64,000 nt of DNA from Bugulina stolonifera (GCA_935421135.1 OW285197.1:14203223-14267222); one strand, 5' to 3'; numbered from the stretch's first letter, positions 38,685 through 47,041 are shown. A program made the numbers and translations. The notes: generated by a model not told the origin, from the letters alone.

Positions 38685-39092
38685 ATGTCAAAGCAAGAGG
38701 TAGTATGTAGAAATGAGAATTATGAAGATGTGGCTGATGGTCTCTTAGATGAAGTAGTAGCTATCTCTGCTGAAGAGGGAAGGGAGCAAATAGGAGAGAG
38801 AAGCAACAAAAGAAAGAAGTTCACATTCTACATAATCATAATACTATTTATACTTTCTTGCTCATCTTTATCACCATCAGTTTACACATATCTAAGTGAT
38901 AGGGAACCACCCAATGGCAAAGACAAAGGAGTACTTAAGCAAGGACACTTTTTAAAAACAAACACAACTCTATTAGCTACTCAACTGGATCAGCATGCGT
39001 CCACACCAAGAAATCGATCTTCGCTTGCAGAGTCCCTTCACAGCTCTAGTCTGTGGTCCAACAGGGAGTGGAAAAACGGAACTACTATTTAG
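38685..39092 (+). CDS. Small single-pass membrane protein (135 aa), unknown
   Basis: The acidic N-terminal 40 residues are followed by KKFTFYIIIILFILSCSSL, one transmembrane helix preceded by a basic patch (NKRKK), then an outside-type tail with NTT and NRS/NGT potential glycosylation sites. This looks like a type II membrane protein. It starts 41 bases after the previous stop, and its 3' end overlaps the start of the ATPase gene by 98 bases in another frame. The function is unknown; a viral-membrane or host-membrane role is possible. Confidence 0.7.
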   Translation: MSKQEVVCRNENYEDVADGLLDEVVAISAEEGREQIGERSNKRKKFTFYIIIILFILSCSSLSPSVYTYLSDREPPNGKDKGVLKQGHFLKTNTTLLATQLDQHASTPRNRSSLAESLHSSSLWSNREWKNGTTI

Positions 39093-39654
39093 TCTTATTA
39101 GGAGAGTTGATGAAATTGCTTCACCCACTCCTGTTGAAATCATTTACTGCTATGGAGTTTGGCAACGCCGCTTTGAGGATTACAAGGATAAAGTAAGGTT
39201 TCATTCAGGACTCATTGATGTAGAAATGGATATAGAGCGTGATGGGAAGAATCGCTGGCTCATCATTGATGACTTGATGGGTGAAGTCGGGGGGAAAGAG
39301 ACTACTAATGCAATCTTTACAAAGTTCAGTCACCACCTGAACATAAGCGTCTTTTTCTTACTACAGAACCTTTTCCCGAAAGATAATAGAACAGTGTCAA
39401 TAAACTCGCAGTACTTTTTCTTGTTCAAGAATCCCAGAGACGGAATGTCTGTTACCAATCTTGCAAAGCAGGCTTTTCCTCAGAGTACAAGAGCTGTTCA
39501 AGAAGCTTTTAGTGATGCTACACGTAAGCCACACTCTTTTCTATTCTTGAATCTTCGCCAGGAAACCCCGGAGTGGGCTAGACTGATCGGTAATTTTGCT
39601 TCTGAGCACTCTCCCATGACTGTATATATCCCGAATACCCTGGAATATAAGTAG
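38995..39654 (+). CDS. FtsK/HerA-type DNA packaging ATPase (Polinton ATP)
   Basis: This 219-residue protein has Walker A GPTGSGKT at 21-28, Walker B WLIIDD at 88-93 and the conserved FLLQNLF stretch at about 121-127. Its size and motif spacing match the A32-like genome-packaging ATPases of Polintons and virophages. These ATPases drive double-stranded DNA into a preformed capsid. The chosen ATG gives MRPHQEIDLRLQSPF, the usual short lead before the strand carrying Walker A. All nucleotide-binding residues look intact. Confidence 0.95.
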   Translation: MRPHQEIDLRLQSPFTALVCGPTGSGKTELLFSLIRRVDEIASPTPVEIIYCYGVWQRRFEDYKDKVRFHSGLIDVEMDIERDGKNRWLIIDDLMGEVGGKETTNAIFTKFSHHLNISVFFLLQNLFPKDNRTVSINSQYFFLFKNPRDGMSVTNLAKQAFPQSTRAVQEAFSDATRKPHSFLFLNLRQETPEWARLIGNFASEHSPMTVYIPNTLEYK

Positions 39655-39719
39655 CATTCACATCTCTACTCTCTCCATAAACTGTCTTGGACTCGAAGAG
39701 AGCGCATCCATCATCAAGC

Positions 39720-40085
39720 ATGAGATACATTAATTCACCCGAGTATTCTCCAAGGTTGAGGAGGAATGCCTTGAGTATATATGCACTGACGAAAGCATCT
39801 GCAACCATCAGAGATTCAACCATTGCTGAGGCTAACAAAGACCTTATACTCGCTCTTGTTGAGTGTGCTAGAAATGTATTATTAGGTAATGTTCATCTAA
39901 CTACCGCTCAGTTGAACTCTCTACGTCGACATAGAAGGGCCATTGAGGATCTCACCAACTCTCGTACTAGTGTGAGGCAGAAAAAGTTAATCCTACAACG
40001 TGGCGGATTTTTAGGTCTTCTTTTGAAGCCATTGGCAAGTTTACTTGGAGGTGTGCTTGGTGGATTAGGCGGTGGACGAAGGTGA
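39720..40085 (+). CDS. Small basic protein with hydrophobic Gly-rich tail (Polinton-conserved type)
   Basis: It has 121 residues from the first ATG. A helical, Lys/Arg-rich body (LNSLRRHRRAIEDLTNSR) is followed by a basic hinge and a hydrophobic tail, RGGFLGLLLKPLASLLGG. Proteins of this shape, just upstream of the integrase region, are familiar in aquatic-animal Polintons and adintoviruses, where a virion-core or membrane-active function has been suggested. That comparison is from memory of the pattern, not a search. Only one base separates its stop from the next ATG. Confidence 0.8.
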   Translation: MRYINSPEYSPRLRRNALSIYALTKASATIRDSTIAEANKDLILALVECARNVLLGNVHLTTAQLNSLRRHRRAIEDLTNSRTSVRQKKLILQRGGFLGLLLKPLASLLGGVLGGLGGGRR

Positions 40086-40086
40086 A

Positions 40087-40656
40087 ATGAGTCTCAAGTT
40101 TTCTAAAAAGTATCTTCTTATGGATAAACATACATATGAATCAATGAATAGTAGAAACAACAAAAAAGAAGGAGAGCATCTACCCTCACTCTCTACAAAT
40201 GGGGATCTACTCCTGGCAGAAAAAAGCAGAAAAGATGTAATATCTAACCTCAAAAACTCTGATACAGACATCTACTCTCAGCTAGAGCAACATGCTCATA
40301 AAATGAATAAGTTCCTAAAAGAGTTGGAGAGATCACGCCATCCGCAGCAGGAGTTGTATAATACATTAGAGGGAATTAACACTAGGTTTAATGAAATGCA
40401 TACATGGAGACAAAGAGAAGAAGAAGCACAAGAGCGAGGGCGAGAGAAAAAAAGAGATGATGAAAAGAGGCGAAGTGGCTCAAGGTCACCACTACCACAC
40501 CCATATAGGAGAGAAACAAAACCAGAGAGGTCAGAAGCTGGCGCACGTTGGAGTGGGAAGGGTGAAAATAGAAGTCCTATCAAAACTAGGTCTAGGCGAA
40601 AGCTTCCTAAAACCCCTCTTGCAAGCAATAGTAAAACAGAAAGATGGATGATATAG
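40087..40656 (+). CDS. Unknown charged Polinton protein (189 aa) upstream of integrase
   Basis: It starts MSLKFSKKYLLMDKHTYE, a lead seen in Polinton proteins that commonly precede the integrase. There is a central helical region (HKMNKFLKELERSRHPQQEL) and a strongly basic, Arg/Ser-rich C-terminal third that may bind nucleic acid. Its last 13 bases overlap the integrase start. The function is unknown. Confidence 0.75.
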   Translation: MSLKFSKKYLLMDKHTYESMNSRNNKKEGEHLPSLSTNGDLLLAEKSRKDVISNLKNSDTDIYSQLEQHAHKMNKFLKELERSRHPQQELYNTLEGINTRFNEMHTWRQREEEAQERGREKKRDDEKRRSGSRSPLPHPYRRETKPERSEAGARWSGKGENRSPIKTRSRRKLPKTPLASNSKTERWMI

Positions 40657-41714
40657 ATGAAGGTCTACGTGATATTTACTTCTCCCCTCCTCAACCACCA
40701 TCTTTTGGAGGAAAGAGAAAGTTAGTTTTAGCTTCTCCTCCTGGTATTAATGAGAATGATGTTGAGAAGTGGTTGAGAAGTCAAGACGCATACACTCTTC
40801 ATCGCCCGATTAGAATGAAGTTTACAAGGAGAAAAACGTTTGTGAGTGGGATTGGTGAACAACTCCAGGCAGATCTCGTGGATGTGCGTGCGCACAAGGA
40901 CTCAAATGATGGAGTAACATTTTTGCTCACCTGCATAGATGCCTTCTCACGGAAAGCATGGGTCTTTCCTCTTCATTCCAAGTCTGGTCTGGAAGTGTCC
41001 AATGCACTCATCTCTCTATTCGAAAATGAAAGCTTTAGACAAATACAAACTGATAAAGGTAAGGAGTTCCTAAACAGAAGGGTGAGTGAAGTGCTAAAGA
41101 AGTATGGAGTTAGCCATTTCACCTCTGAGAATGAGATCATCAAGGCTGCTCTTGTTGAACGCTTTAATAGAACATTGAGAGGGAAAATTCATCGTCTACT
41201 CACTTATAGAGGGGATGGACGCTACTTAGAAGATGTAGAAGACCTAGTCCAAGGATATAACAACAGTTTTAATAGGTCAATTGGAATGAAACCTATTGAG
41301 GTTGATTACGATAATCAAGAAGAGGTTTGGGTTCGGTTAAATGAGTTCTCACCTAAACGATGGTTAAAGAAAACAAGAGTAAAATACTCACCAGGTGATC
41401 ATGTTCGGATTTCGATGGCTCGTAGTAGCTTTGAGCGAGGGTTCACACCAAACTGGTCAACCGAGATATTCACCATAAAAGCAGTCAAGGCACATACCTC
41501 ACCTCCTGTCTATACACTGGAAGACCTAAACAAAGAAGGAGTAGATGGAACATTCTATGCACAAGAATTGCAACATGTTAACCTACCTGAAATCTTTAGA
41601 GTTGAGAAAGTCATACGTAAACGGAGAAGGAGAGGAAAAGAAGAGAGTTTCGTGAAATGGAGTGGTTATCCCTCTTCATTTAATAGTTGGATAGATTCTA
41701 GTCAGTTTGTGTAA
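40644..41714 (+). CDS. Retroviral-type DDE integrase with C-terminal chromodomain (Polinton INT)
   Basis: The 356-residue protein has an N-terminal QDAYTLHRPIRMKF segment typical of Polinton integrases, then an rve core with D77 (QADLVDV), D137 (QTDKGKEF) and E172 (VERFNRTL); the last two are 35 residues apart. An SH3-like segment follows, and a chromodomain at about 312-356 ends FVKWSGYPSSFNSWI. The enzyme should join the 5'-AG termini to host DNA with 6-bp stagger, which agrees with the flanking duplication. The chromodomain may steer insertion to particular chromatin. All catalytic residues are present. Confidence 0.97.
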   Translation: MDDIDEGLRDIYFSPPQPPSFGGKRKLVLASPPGINENDVEKWLRSQDAYTLHRPIRMKFTRRKTFVSGIGEQLQADLVDVRAHKDSNDGVTFLLTCIDAFSRKAWVFPLHSKSGLEVSNALISLFENESFRQIQTDKGKEFLNRRVSEVLKKYGVSHFTSENEIIKAALVERFNRTLRGKIHRLLTYRGDGRYLEDVEDLVQGYNNSFNRSIGMKPIEVDYDNQEEVWVRLNEFSPKRWLKKTRVKYSPGDHVRISMARSSFERGFTPNWSTEIFTIKAVKAHTSPPVYTLEDLNKEGVDGTFYAQELQHVNLPEIFRVEKVIRKRRRRGKEESFVKWSGYPSSFNSWIDSSQFV

Positions 41715-41726
41715 GATCAAAGGTAG

Positions 41727-41733
41727 TATAAAT
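41727..41733 (+). promoter_or_regulatory. TATA box before the penton-like gene
   Basis: TATAAAT lies 42 bases before the ATG at 41769. CTCACTCT at about 41757, 30 bases downstream, is a plausible start site; the same octamer occurs after the orphan TATA-like motif at 46429. Confidence 0.6.
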
Positions 41734-41768
41734 TCGATATGTAAGTTCAGTTTTGCTCACTCTCAAAG

Positions 41769-42515
41769 ATGGCCTTCAATGTCACACTTACCTCAAATGT
41801 ACGCATCGGTGGGAGTGACACAAACACCAATGCTCACTTCATTACGAAGCTAGCCAAGACATTGAAGCTTCACTCATCACAGTGGGAGGTTGGGTTACTT
41901 GACATTCAGTACCCTGCATCCTGGAGAAATGTGGAAGATGGCTATGTAGTGGTTACGAATACAAAAGATGGAGTCAAACGAAAATGTGAAATCAGGAGTG
42001 GAAGGTATGCTTCCATGGGTGAACTTTTGAGTGAGATCAATAGAATACTAATAAACTACGACTTAGAAAAAGTAGTGAGCTTTTACTATGATAGTCTACG
42101 GAATGAAACCTTCCTCATGTTGAGAGAACAGGAACACTCTGTCATGATGTCACGTGATGTTGCGTGGGTGTTGGGATTCGAACCTGATGTAGAATATGCT
42201 GCGGAAATCAACAGGAGTCAAAACCCTCCAGACATCAATGCTGGTTTCACATCCCTCTATGTCTACTCCTCCGTAGTCTCACCAAGACATGTTGGAGATA
42301 GTCTAGTCCCCCTACTTCGCACAGTTCCTATAACAGAGAGTGAAAGAAATAGCACCGTTTTCTTTGAGTTTTCGAATGTTCAATACTCTCCAGTGTCTAA
42401 TACAAGCACAGACCTCATCGAGGTAGATATAAGACGTGATGATGGAGAAAGGGTCTCATTTCGCAGTGGAAAGGTTGTGCTGACGGTTCGTTTCAGACCG
42501 CGTGGAGAGAAATAA
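41769..42515 (+). CDS. Minor capsid (penton-like, single jelly-roll) protein
   Basis: This 248-residue protein is mostly beta-rich. Distinctive Polinton penton stretches are SLYVYSSVVSPRHVGDSLVP followed by LLRTVPI, and the N-terminal half with QWEVGLLDIQYPASW. In Polintons and related viruses such single jelly-roll proteins occupy the capsid vertices. It precedes the pVI/pX-like gene and the major capsid gene, the normal morphogenesis order. It appears intact. Confidence 0.9.
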   Translation: MAFNVTLTSNVRIGGSDTNTNAHFITKLAKTLKLHSSQWEVGLLDIQYPASWRNVEDGYVVVTNTKDGVKRKCEIRSGRYASMGELLSEINRILINYDLEKVVSFYYDSLRNETFLMLREQEHSVMMSRDVAWVLGFEPDVEYAAEINRSQNPPDINAGFTSLYVYSSVVSPRHVGDSLVPLLRTVPITESERNSTVFFEFSNVQYSPVSNTSTDLIEVDIRRDDGERVSFRSGKVVLTVRFRPRGEK

Positions 42516-42516
42516 C

Positions 42517-42927
42517 ATGGCCCCTCGCATAGTTCCATATTTTCCTGATGAGTCAGGTGAGATGTATGAAGACTATTATGCAAACCAGGTGGGAGAGGGA
42601 ATGAGTGTGTACAGGGGAAAACCTATTATGACGGGTAATGGGATCGGCTCACTCTTTTCTGGACTGGCCCGAGGGGTCCTTCCCATGCTAAAGAATGGTG
42701 CCAAAACTATTGGGAAAAAGCTATTGACTACTGGAGCTTCGGTTCTGGGAGATGTAATCAAGGGAGAGAACTTCAAATCCTCTGCAGCAAAACGTTTTCG
42801 TGAAGCTGGTGGGGATCTTCTAGGTGATGTAGAAGATGAATTACGTGAACCACCTGCCAAACGTGCACGAGTTAGTCAAAAGTCTACAAAGAAAAAGCGT
42901 AAAGGAAGAAAAACAGTTTTTGACTAA
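42517..42927 (+). CDS. pVI/pX-like small basic virion protein
   Basis: The 136 residues starting MAPRIVPYFPDE contain the highly typical Polinton/adintovirus segment GNGIGSLFSGLARGVLPMLK, then GAKTIGKKLLTTGASVLGDV and a Lys/Arg-rich tail with KKKRKGRK. Such proteins resemble adenovirus pVI or pX: an amphipathic, membrane-active or DNA-binding core protein cut by the viral protease. The ATG lies one base after the penton stop codon. Confidence 0.85.
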   Translation: MAPRIVPYFPDESGEMYEDYYANQVGEGMSVYRGKPIMTGNGIGSLFSGLARGVLPMLKNGAKTIGKKLLTTGASVLGDVIKGENFKSSAAKRFREAGGDLLGDVEDELREPPAKRARVSQKSTKKKRKGRKTVFD

Positions 42928-42939
42928 ATGAAAGATAAA

Positions 42940-42947
42940 TATATAAT
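42940..42947 (+). promoter_or_regulatory. TATA-like box before the major capsid gene
   Basis: TATATAAT lies 86-93 bases before the ATG at 43033, in a 105-base gap that is one of the longer intergenic spaces in the left ten genes. Confidence 0.5.
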
Positions 42948-43032
42948 CCACACCTAGACTCACCACTCCCCACTCTTAGACAAGCGACTGTAGGAGCAAG
43001 TACTAGATGGAACAACTCTCACACTATCGAAC

Positions 43033-43608
43033 ATGTCCGTCACACATCGAGCCATCTCTCTCTCCAAGGTTTCTGAAGACTCTCCAGACACGGTTGACTC
43101 CAGTTTTGACTTATTTGCCACTCCGCCAACTCATACTAGCGTGCTCAGAGGTGAGTGGGTACCTTTGGCTCCTGTTACGGACTCCCCTGATGGCACTATT
43201 GAATTTAACATCCCGCCCGCAGACGAACTCTACACAGATCTATCAAGGTCTTACTTACACACCACAGTAAAGGTGAGCAAGGCTGATGGAAGCGTACTAC
43301 CTGCGGAAGAACAACTAAAGGTTGTTCCAGGGGACAATTTTATGCACAGTCTCTTTTCTTCTGCCACTGTTCAACTGGCCGGGCAAGATGTTGAGTATGA
43401 ACCAAACTATGGACATAGAGCTTATGTCGAGAATCTCCTAAACTATGGTAAAGATGCTAAGAGCACATATATGAAAGTTGGGAGTGGGTGGATGGAGGAT
43501 GAAGGAACTGGAGAAGACTATGATGGTATACCTCCCGAAGTGGTTGAAAAAAGAAAGAAACTTATAGCCACAAGTAAAGAGATGAGCTTCTTGGGAGACC
43601 TAGGTTGA
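43033..43608 (+). pseudogene. Major capsid protein, N-terminal part (first jelly roll; frame broken)
   Basis: 191 residues are followed by TGA at 43606. The content (DSPDGTIEFNIPPADELYTD, LKVVPGDNFMHSLFSSATVQ, EPNYGHRAYVENLLNYG) is typical of the double-jelly-roll major capsid protein of Polintons and adintoviruses. The protein continues without a gap in the -1 frame from about 43605, so a single base has been lost (or mis-sequenced) near 43603-43607. No canonical slippery heptamer lies in the 30-base window where a frame change would be possible, so programmed frameshifting is unlikely. Confidence 0.9.
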
Positions 43609-43610
43609 GT

Positions 43611-44378
43611 ATGTTTTCTCAAGGAAGACTTATTCCACCAGGAGTTCGCTCTCGCCTTACTCTACAACGTGCTATTCCACAAATGGCCCTCTTAGCAGAA
43701 ACAGACAACCCTGCAGGAGGGGCGAAGATTTCTATAACTAAGACAGAATTGTGGATTCGACGTGTACAAGCCAATCCGGCCTTACAAAAAGCACAAATGG
43801 ATGTTTGGGTTGTGCAACAAGAGTCTATAAAACTACCAATTGACCGAATAAAAACTCATTTCCATGTCATCCCTGCTGGACACCAGTCAGTGAGAGTAAA
43901 CTTTGATCAAGCGGGACAGAAGCCAAACAGAGTCTTTGTCGGACTAGTCAACCATACTGCAAAGAGTGGAACGTATAAGCAAAATCCCTTCAAATTTGGA
44001 CATAACAATCTAAGTTCATTAGAATTACTAATTGATGGAACACCGGTGACCCGAAGATATGAACCAAATTTTGCAAGTGGAAAGTTTGCTCGTGAATTCA
44101 TGAATTTGTTCACTGTCACAAATACATCCGATGCTGACACAGGGAATGAGATCTCCCCTAGCAAATACAAGTCCTGCGCTGCTCTCTACGCCTTTGACAT
44201 TTCAGGAGATTTGTGTGATGACAACTTTCACTTGTTATCAAATGGGAGTCTATCTATTAATCTAGCATTTGCTAATCAAACTCAAAATACACTTGGACTG
44301 TTTGTATACGAAGAAAAAGATGACATTATCTACTTGAATGCAAATCACGAAGTATCTATGGTAGCCGGGATGATGTAA
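43611..44378 (+). pseudogene. Major capsid protein, C-terminal part (second jelly roll)
   Basis: 255 residues from the internal ATG, starting MFSQGRLIPPGV and ending VSMVAGMM. RLIPPGVRSRLTLQR, LWIRRVQANPALQKA and HFHVIPAG are familiar capsid stretches. Together with the preceding part the protein would be about 446 residues, normal for the shorter Polinton capsid proteins. Apart from the frame break, I see no further damage. Its stop is eight bases before the protease ATG. Confidence 0.9.
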
Positions 44379-44386
44379 AAAAAAAA

Positions 44387-44914
44387 ATGGATACATTCTC
44401 AATCTCGAATATTCTATCTGATGATAAACTCTCATCAACCTCCTTTAGAGGAGTTATGCCAAGGGATCACTTCTTAGACTCCTTCTCCCCATCTGGATCT
44501 TTTGTTTTCAACACTCAAACAAGTGAGAAAAGTGGCGAGCATTGGATCTCTGTTTTTTCGAATGGAAAAGAAATAGAGTATTTCGACTCCTATGGTCTCC
44601 CCCCTTCTATTTATCCTGATGTGGGTAAGATGTTACAACAATGGGGAATACCAATAGTATGGAATGGAGAGTGTCTACAAGAAGAGAGTACTAACGTGTG
44701 TGGAGACTACTGCATCTTGTTCTGTCTCCTTCGAGCTCGAGGGTGGAGTATGGAGGGAATAATTACACGGCTAAGCAGAGTAGAAGGAAGAGTTCGAGAT
44801 CATTCTATAAGAGCTCTATTTCAACGTTTATACTATAATAAAAGAAATAATACTTTCCCACTCACAACGCATGTAAACAATATTATGCTTTTTTCACCTT
44901 TTCACTTTGACTAG
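44387..44914 (+). CDS. Adenain-type cysteine protease (Polinton PRO)
   Basis: The 175-residue protein has the adenovirus-protease catalytic set: H52 (GEHWISVF), D67 (YFDSYG), Q98 and C105 (CLQEESTNVCGDYC). The seven-residue Q-to-C distance matches adenain. The enzyme should process capsid and core precursors during maturation. The ATG directly follows a run of 11 A bases (44377-44387) that starts in the capsid stop codon. It is the last + gene; possible AATAAA signals follow at 45087 and 45211. Confidence 0.95.
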   Translation: MDTFSISNILSDDKLSSTSFRGVMPRDHFLDSFSPSGSFVFNTQTSEKSGEHWISVFSNGKEIEYFDSYGLPPSIYPDVGKMLQQWGIPIVWNGECLQEESTNVCGDYCILFCLLRARGWSMEGIITRLSRVEGRVRDHSIRALFQRLYYNKRNNTFPLTTHVNNIMLFSPFHFD

Positions 44915-44959
44915 AGAGAAATACTTCACCTTACTTATAATTCGTTTTTATACTACTAT

Positions 44960-45050
44960 AACTAAAAAAAAAAAAAAAAAAGAGACCAATAGTTTTTATC
45001 TTACCTGCATTCTTTTTTTTTTTTCTTTGCTTTTTAGATTTCTGCTTGAT
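44960..45050. other. A-run and T-run segment after the protease gene
   Basis: An A-run of about 18 and a T-run of about 14 within 60 bases could pair as a hairpin. The T-run ends CTTTGCTTTTTAG, which also looks like a strong splice acceptor. Confidence 0.5.
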
Positions 45051-45082
45051 TCTTGATTCTTTTATTTTTTCTCTATTTATCT

Positions 45083-45330
45083 TCGTAATAAAACAATACT
45101 ACTGAAGAAAGCTGCATCTTTTCTATCTTGGAATAATACTCATCCATGGGTTGTTGTGGTCTCGCCCCTATCCGAGGCCCGCTCCGGGGAGGGCGGAGAG
45201 TCCACCTCGTAATAAAACAATACTACTGAAGAAAGCTGCATCTTTTCTATCTTGGAATAATACTCATCCATGGGTTGTTGTGGTCTCGCCCCTATCCGAG
45301 GCCCGCTCCGGGGAGGACGGAGAGTCCACC
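45083..45330. repeat. 124-bp tandem duplication inside the Polinton
   Basis: Two copies (45083-45206 and 45207-45330) differ by a single G/A that I can see. Each carries a + strand AATAAA. The 3' end of the reverse-strand small gene lies in the second copy. Confidence 0.95.
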
Positions 45331-45524
45331 ATGTTAGAAAGATCCTTTCGGGCAGGACTCCCCACTCCTATTATTTTCCCCTTCTTCCGTGCCTCTTTTA
45401 ACGCATCCACCTCTTCTTTCCTCTTCTGACTGCACTCTTCTTCCTCAATAATTCCATCCATTTGTGAGTCCGTTAAGCCCGCAAATAACTCTTCTTGGTT
45501 TTGTACTATGTTGTCAGTATCCAT
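45264..45524 (-). CDS. Small reverse-strand Polinton gene (86 aa), unknown
   Basis: It starts MDTDNIVQNQEELFAGLTDS, has a charged helical middle (EEEECSQKRKEEVDALKEAR) and a Ser/Pro/Glu-rich end. Support comes from a TATAAA on the same strand at 45613-45608, 84 bases upstream, and a reverse-strand AATAAA (45066-45061) downstream. It converges on the protease gene. No family is recognised. Confidence 0.6.
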   Translation of the reverse strand: MDTDNIVQNQEELFAGLTDSQMDGIIEEEECSQKRKEEVDALKEARKKGKIIGVGSPARKDLSNMVDSPSSPERASDRGETTTTHG

Positions 45525-45607
45525 TGATAATGTACTATTGTAGTAGTGTAGCTGTACAGTAGTGATGTGGTGAACTTTGAATGCTGAGACTGTGATCCCA
45601 CTCTCCC

Positions 45608-45613
45608 TTTATA
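45608..45613 (-). promoter_or_regulatory. TATA box of the reverse-strand small gene
   Basis: TATAAA read on the - strand, between the inverted 31-bp array and the small gene. Confidence 0.55.
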
Positions 45614-45656
45614 CAACTGCTCATTTCTTGACTCCTCCCTTTTTTTTATCCAATCC

Positions 45657-46398
45657 CAATGTGACCCGATGTGAATCCGAAGCCTTCCGATGTGAATCCG
45701 AAGCCTCCCGATGCATCCCGATGTGAATCCGAAGCCTTCCGATGCATCCCGATGTGATTCCGAAGCTTCCCGATGCATCCCGATGCATCCCGATGTGAAT
45801 CCGAAGCTTCCCGATGCATCCCGATGTGATTCCGAAGCTTCCCGATGCATCCCGATGTGATTCCGAAGCTTCCCGATGCATCCCGATGTGAATCCGAAGC
45901 TTCCCGATGCATCCCGATGTGATTCCGAAGCTTCCCGATGCATCCCGATGTGATTCCGAAGCTTCCCGATGCATCCCGATGTGATTCCGAAGCTTCCCGA
46001 TGCATCCCGATGTGATTCCGAAGCTTCCCGATGCATCCCGATGCATCCCGATGTGAATTGACACATCGGGATGCATCGGGAAGCTTCGGAATCACATCGG
46101 GATGCATCGGGATGCATCGGGAAGCTTCGGAATCACATCGGGAAGCTTCGGATTCACATCGGGATGCATCGGGAAGCTTCGGAATCACATCGGGAAGCTT
46201 CGGAATCACATCGGGATGCATCGGGAGGCTTCGGATTCACATCGGGGTGCATCGGGAGGCTTCGGATTCACATCGGGGTGCATCGGGAGGCTTCGGATTC
46301 ACATCGGGGTGCATCGGGAGGCTTCGGATTCACATCGGGGTGCATCGGGAGGCTTCGGATTCACATCGGGAGGCTTCGGATTCACATCGGGGTGGGGA
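45657..46398. repeat. Giant imperfect palindrome made of 31-bp units
   Basis: The left arm (45657-46055) is a tandem array of a 31-base unit made of GATGCATCCC, GATGTGATTCC and GAAGCTTCCC. The right arm (46062-46398) is the same array in reverse complement. They meet at GATGTG-AATTGA-CACATC (46050-46067). Outer units on both sides use GAAGCCTCCC and GATTCACATC variants, so outer copies resemble each other across the centre. Each unit also holds the palindromes GATGCATC and GAAGCTTC. Long open frames on both strands are repeat artefacts. Confidence 0.96.
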
Positions 46399-46410
46399 AA
46401 TGGTTAGACT

Positions 46411-46689
46411 CCGCCCACTGAATACTACTATTTAAGGTATAAGTTTCTCACTCTAGCAGTATGAACAATCAGCCTCTAGTCAACAGAGTGAGAGTAAACA
46501 GAGACAGCTACCTACTAGTCAGTGCCTGATCAGAGATGTCAACAAGTAGAACATAAGGTTAGTGTTAAATGGAGTAATTGGCAGCAATTGTGAAGTGTTT
46601 ATTGTATAAAATACTATCAAGCTAAAAAATAACTCACACCCTACTACTATATATTTTTATAGGGAGGCTAAACAATTTAATATATTACA
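46411..46689 (+). promoter_or_regulatory. Orphan promoter-like segment next to the right TIR
   Basis: A CCGCCC box (46411), TATTTAAG (46429), and CTCACTCT (46447) are followed by a 22-codon open frame at 46461-46529 (starts MNNQPLVNRVRVNRD). A possible intron runs from AAG/GTTAGT at 46558 to TTTTTATAG at 46663. No larger gene follows. It could be the remains of a deleted gene's promoter, or a non-coding transcript reading into the inverted repeat. Confidence 0.4.
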
Positions 46690-47010
46690 TTATAGTCCCA
46701 CCCCAGTGGAACTCGGAATGGGCGGCGGGCCGCTGCCTAGTCGCTTGGCCCGGTGGATACGGGGCACCGGCGTCGCCTCCACGTGTACGGTCGGCGCCGC
46801 ACGCAACGTGGGCGGACGCGGCTTGACCGCCTCAAACGATTGGTCGTTCGGGTGAGTGGGGGTTGCGGGGTGGGGAGGGTGGGCGGCGGTGGAGGAGGGG
46901 TGGCGGTGATGACGGTGATGGCGGCGGCGGCGGCGGCGGTGGTGGTGGTGGTGGTGGCGGCGGCGGCGGCGGTGGCGGTGGTGGTGGTGGCGGCGGTGGT
47001 GGTGGTGGCG

Positions 47011-47041
<31 letters not shown>

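Noticed and set aside
43578..43611. Programmed -1 frameshift in the capsid gene
   Set aside because: The direction fits, but no slippery heptamer or pause structure lies in the only window where both frames are open, and Polinton capsid genes are normally single frames.
45506..46435. Six overlapping frames of 101-203 aa with HPDASRCDSEAS-type repeats
   Set aside because: All are readings of the stop-free 31-bp unit, on both strands of the palindrome.
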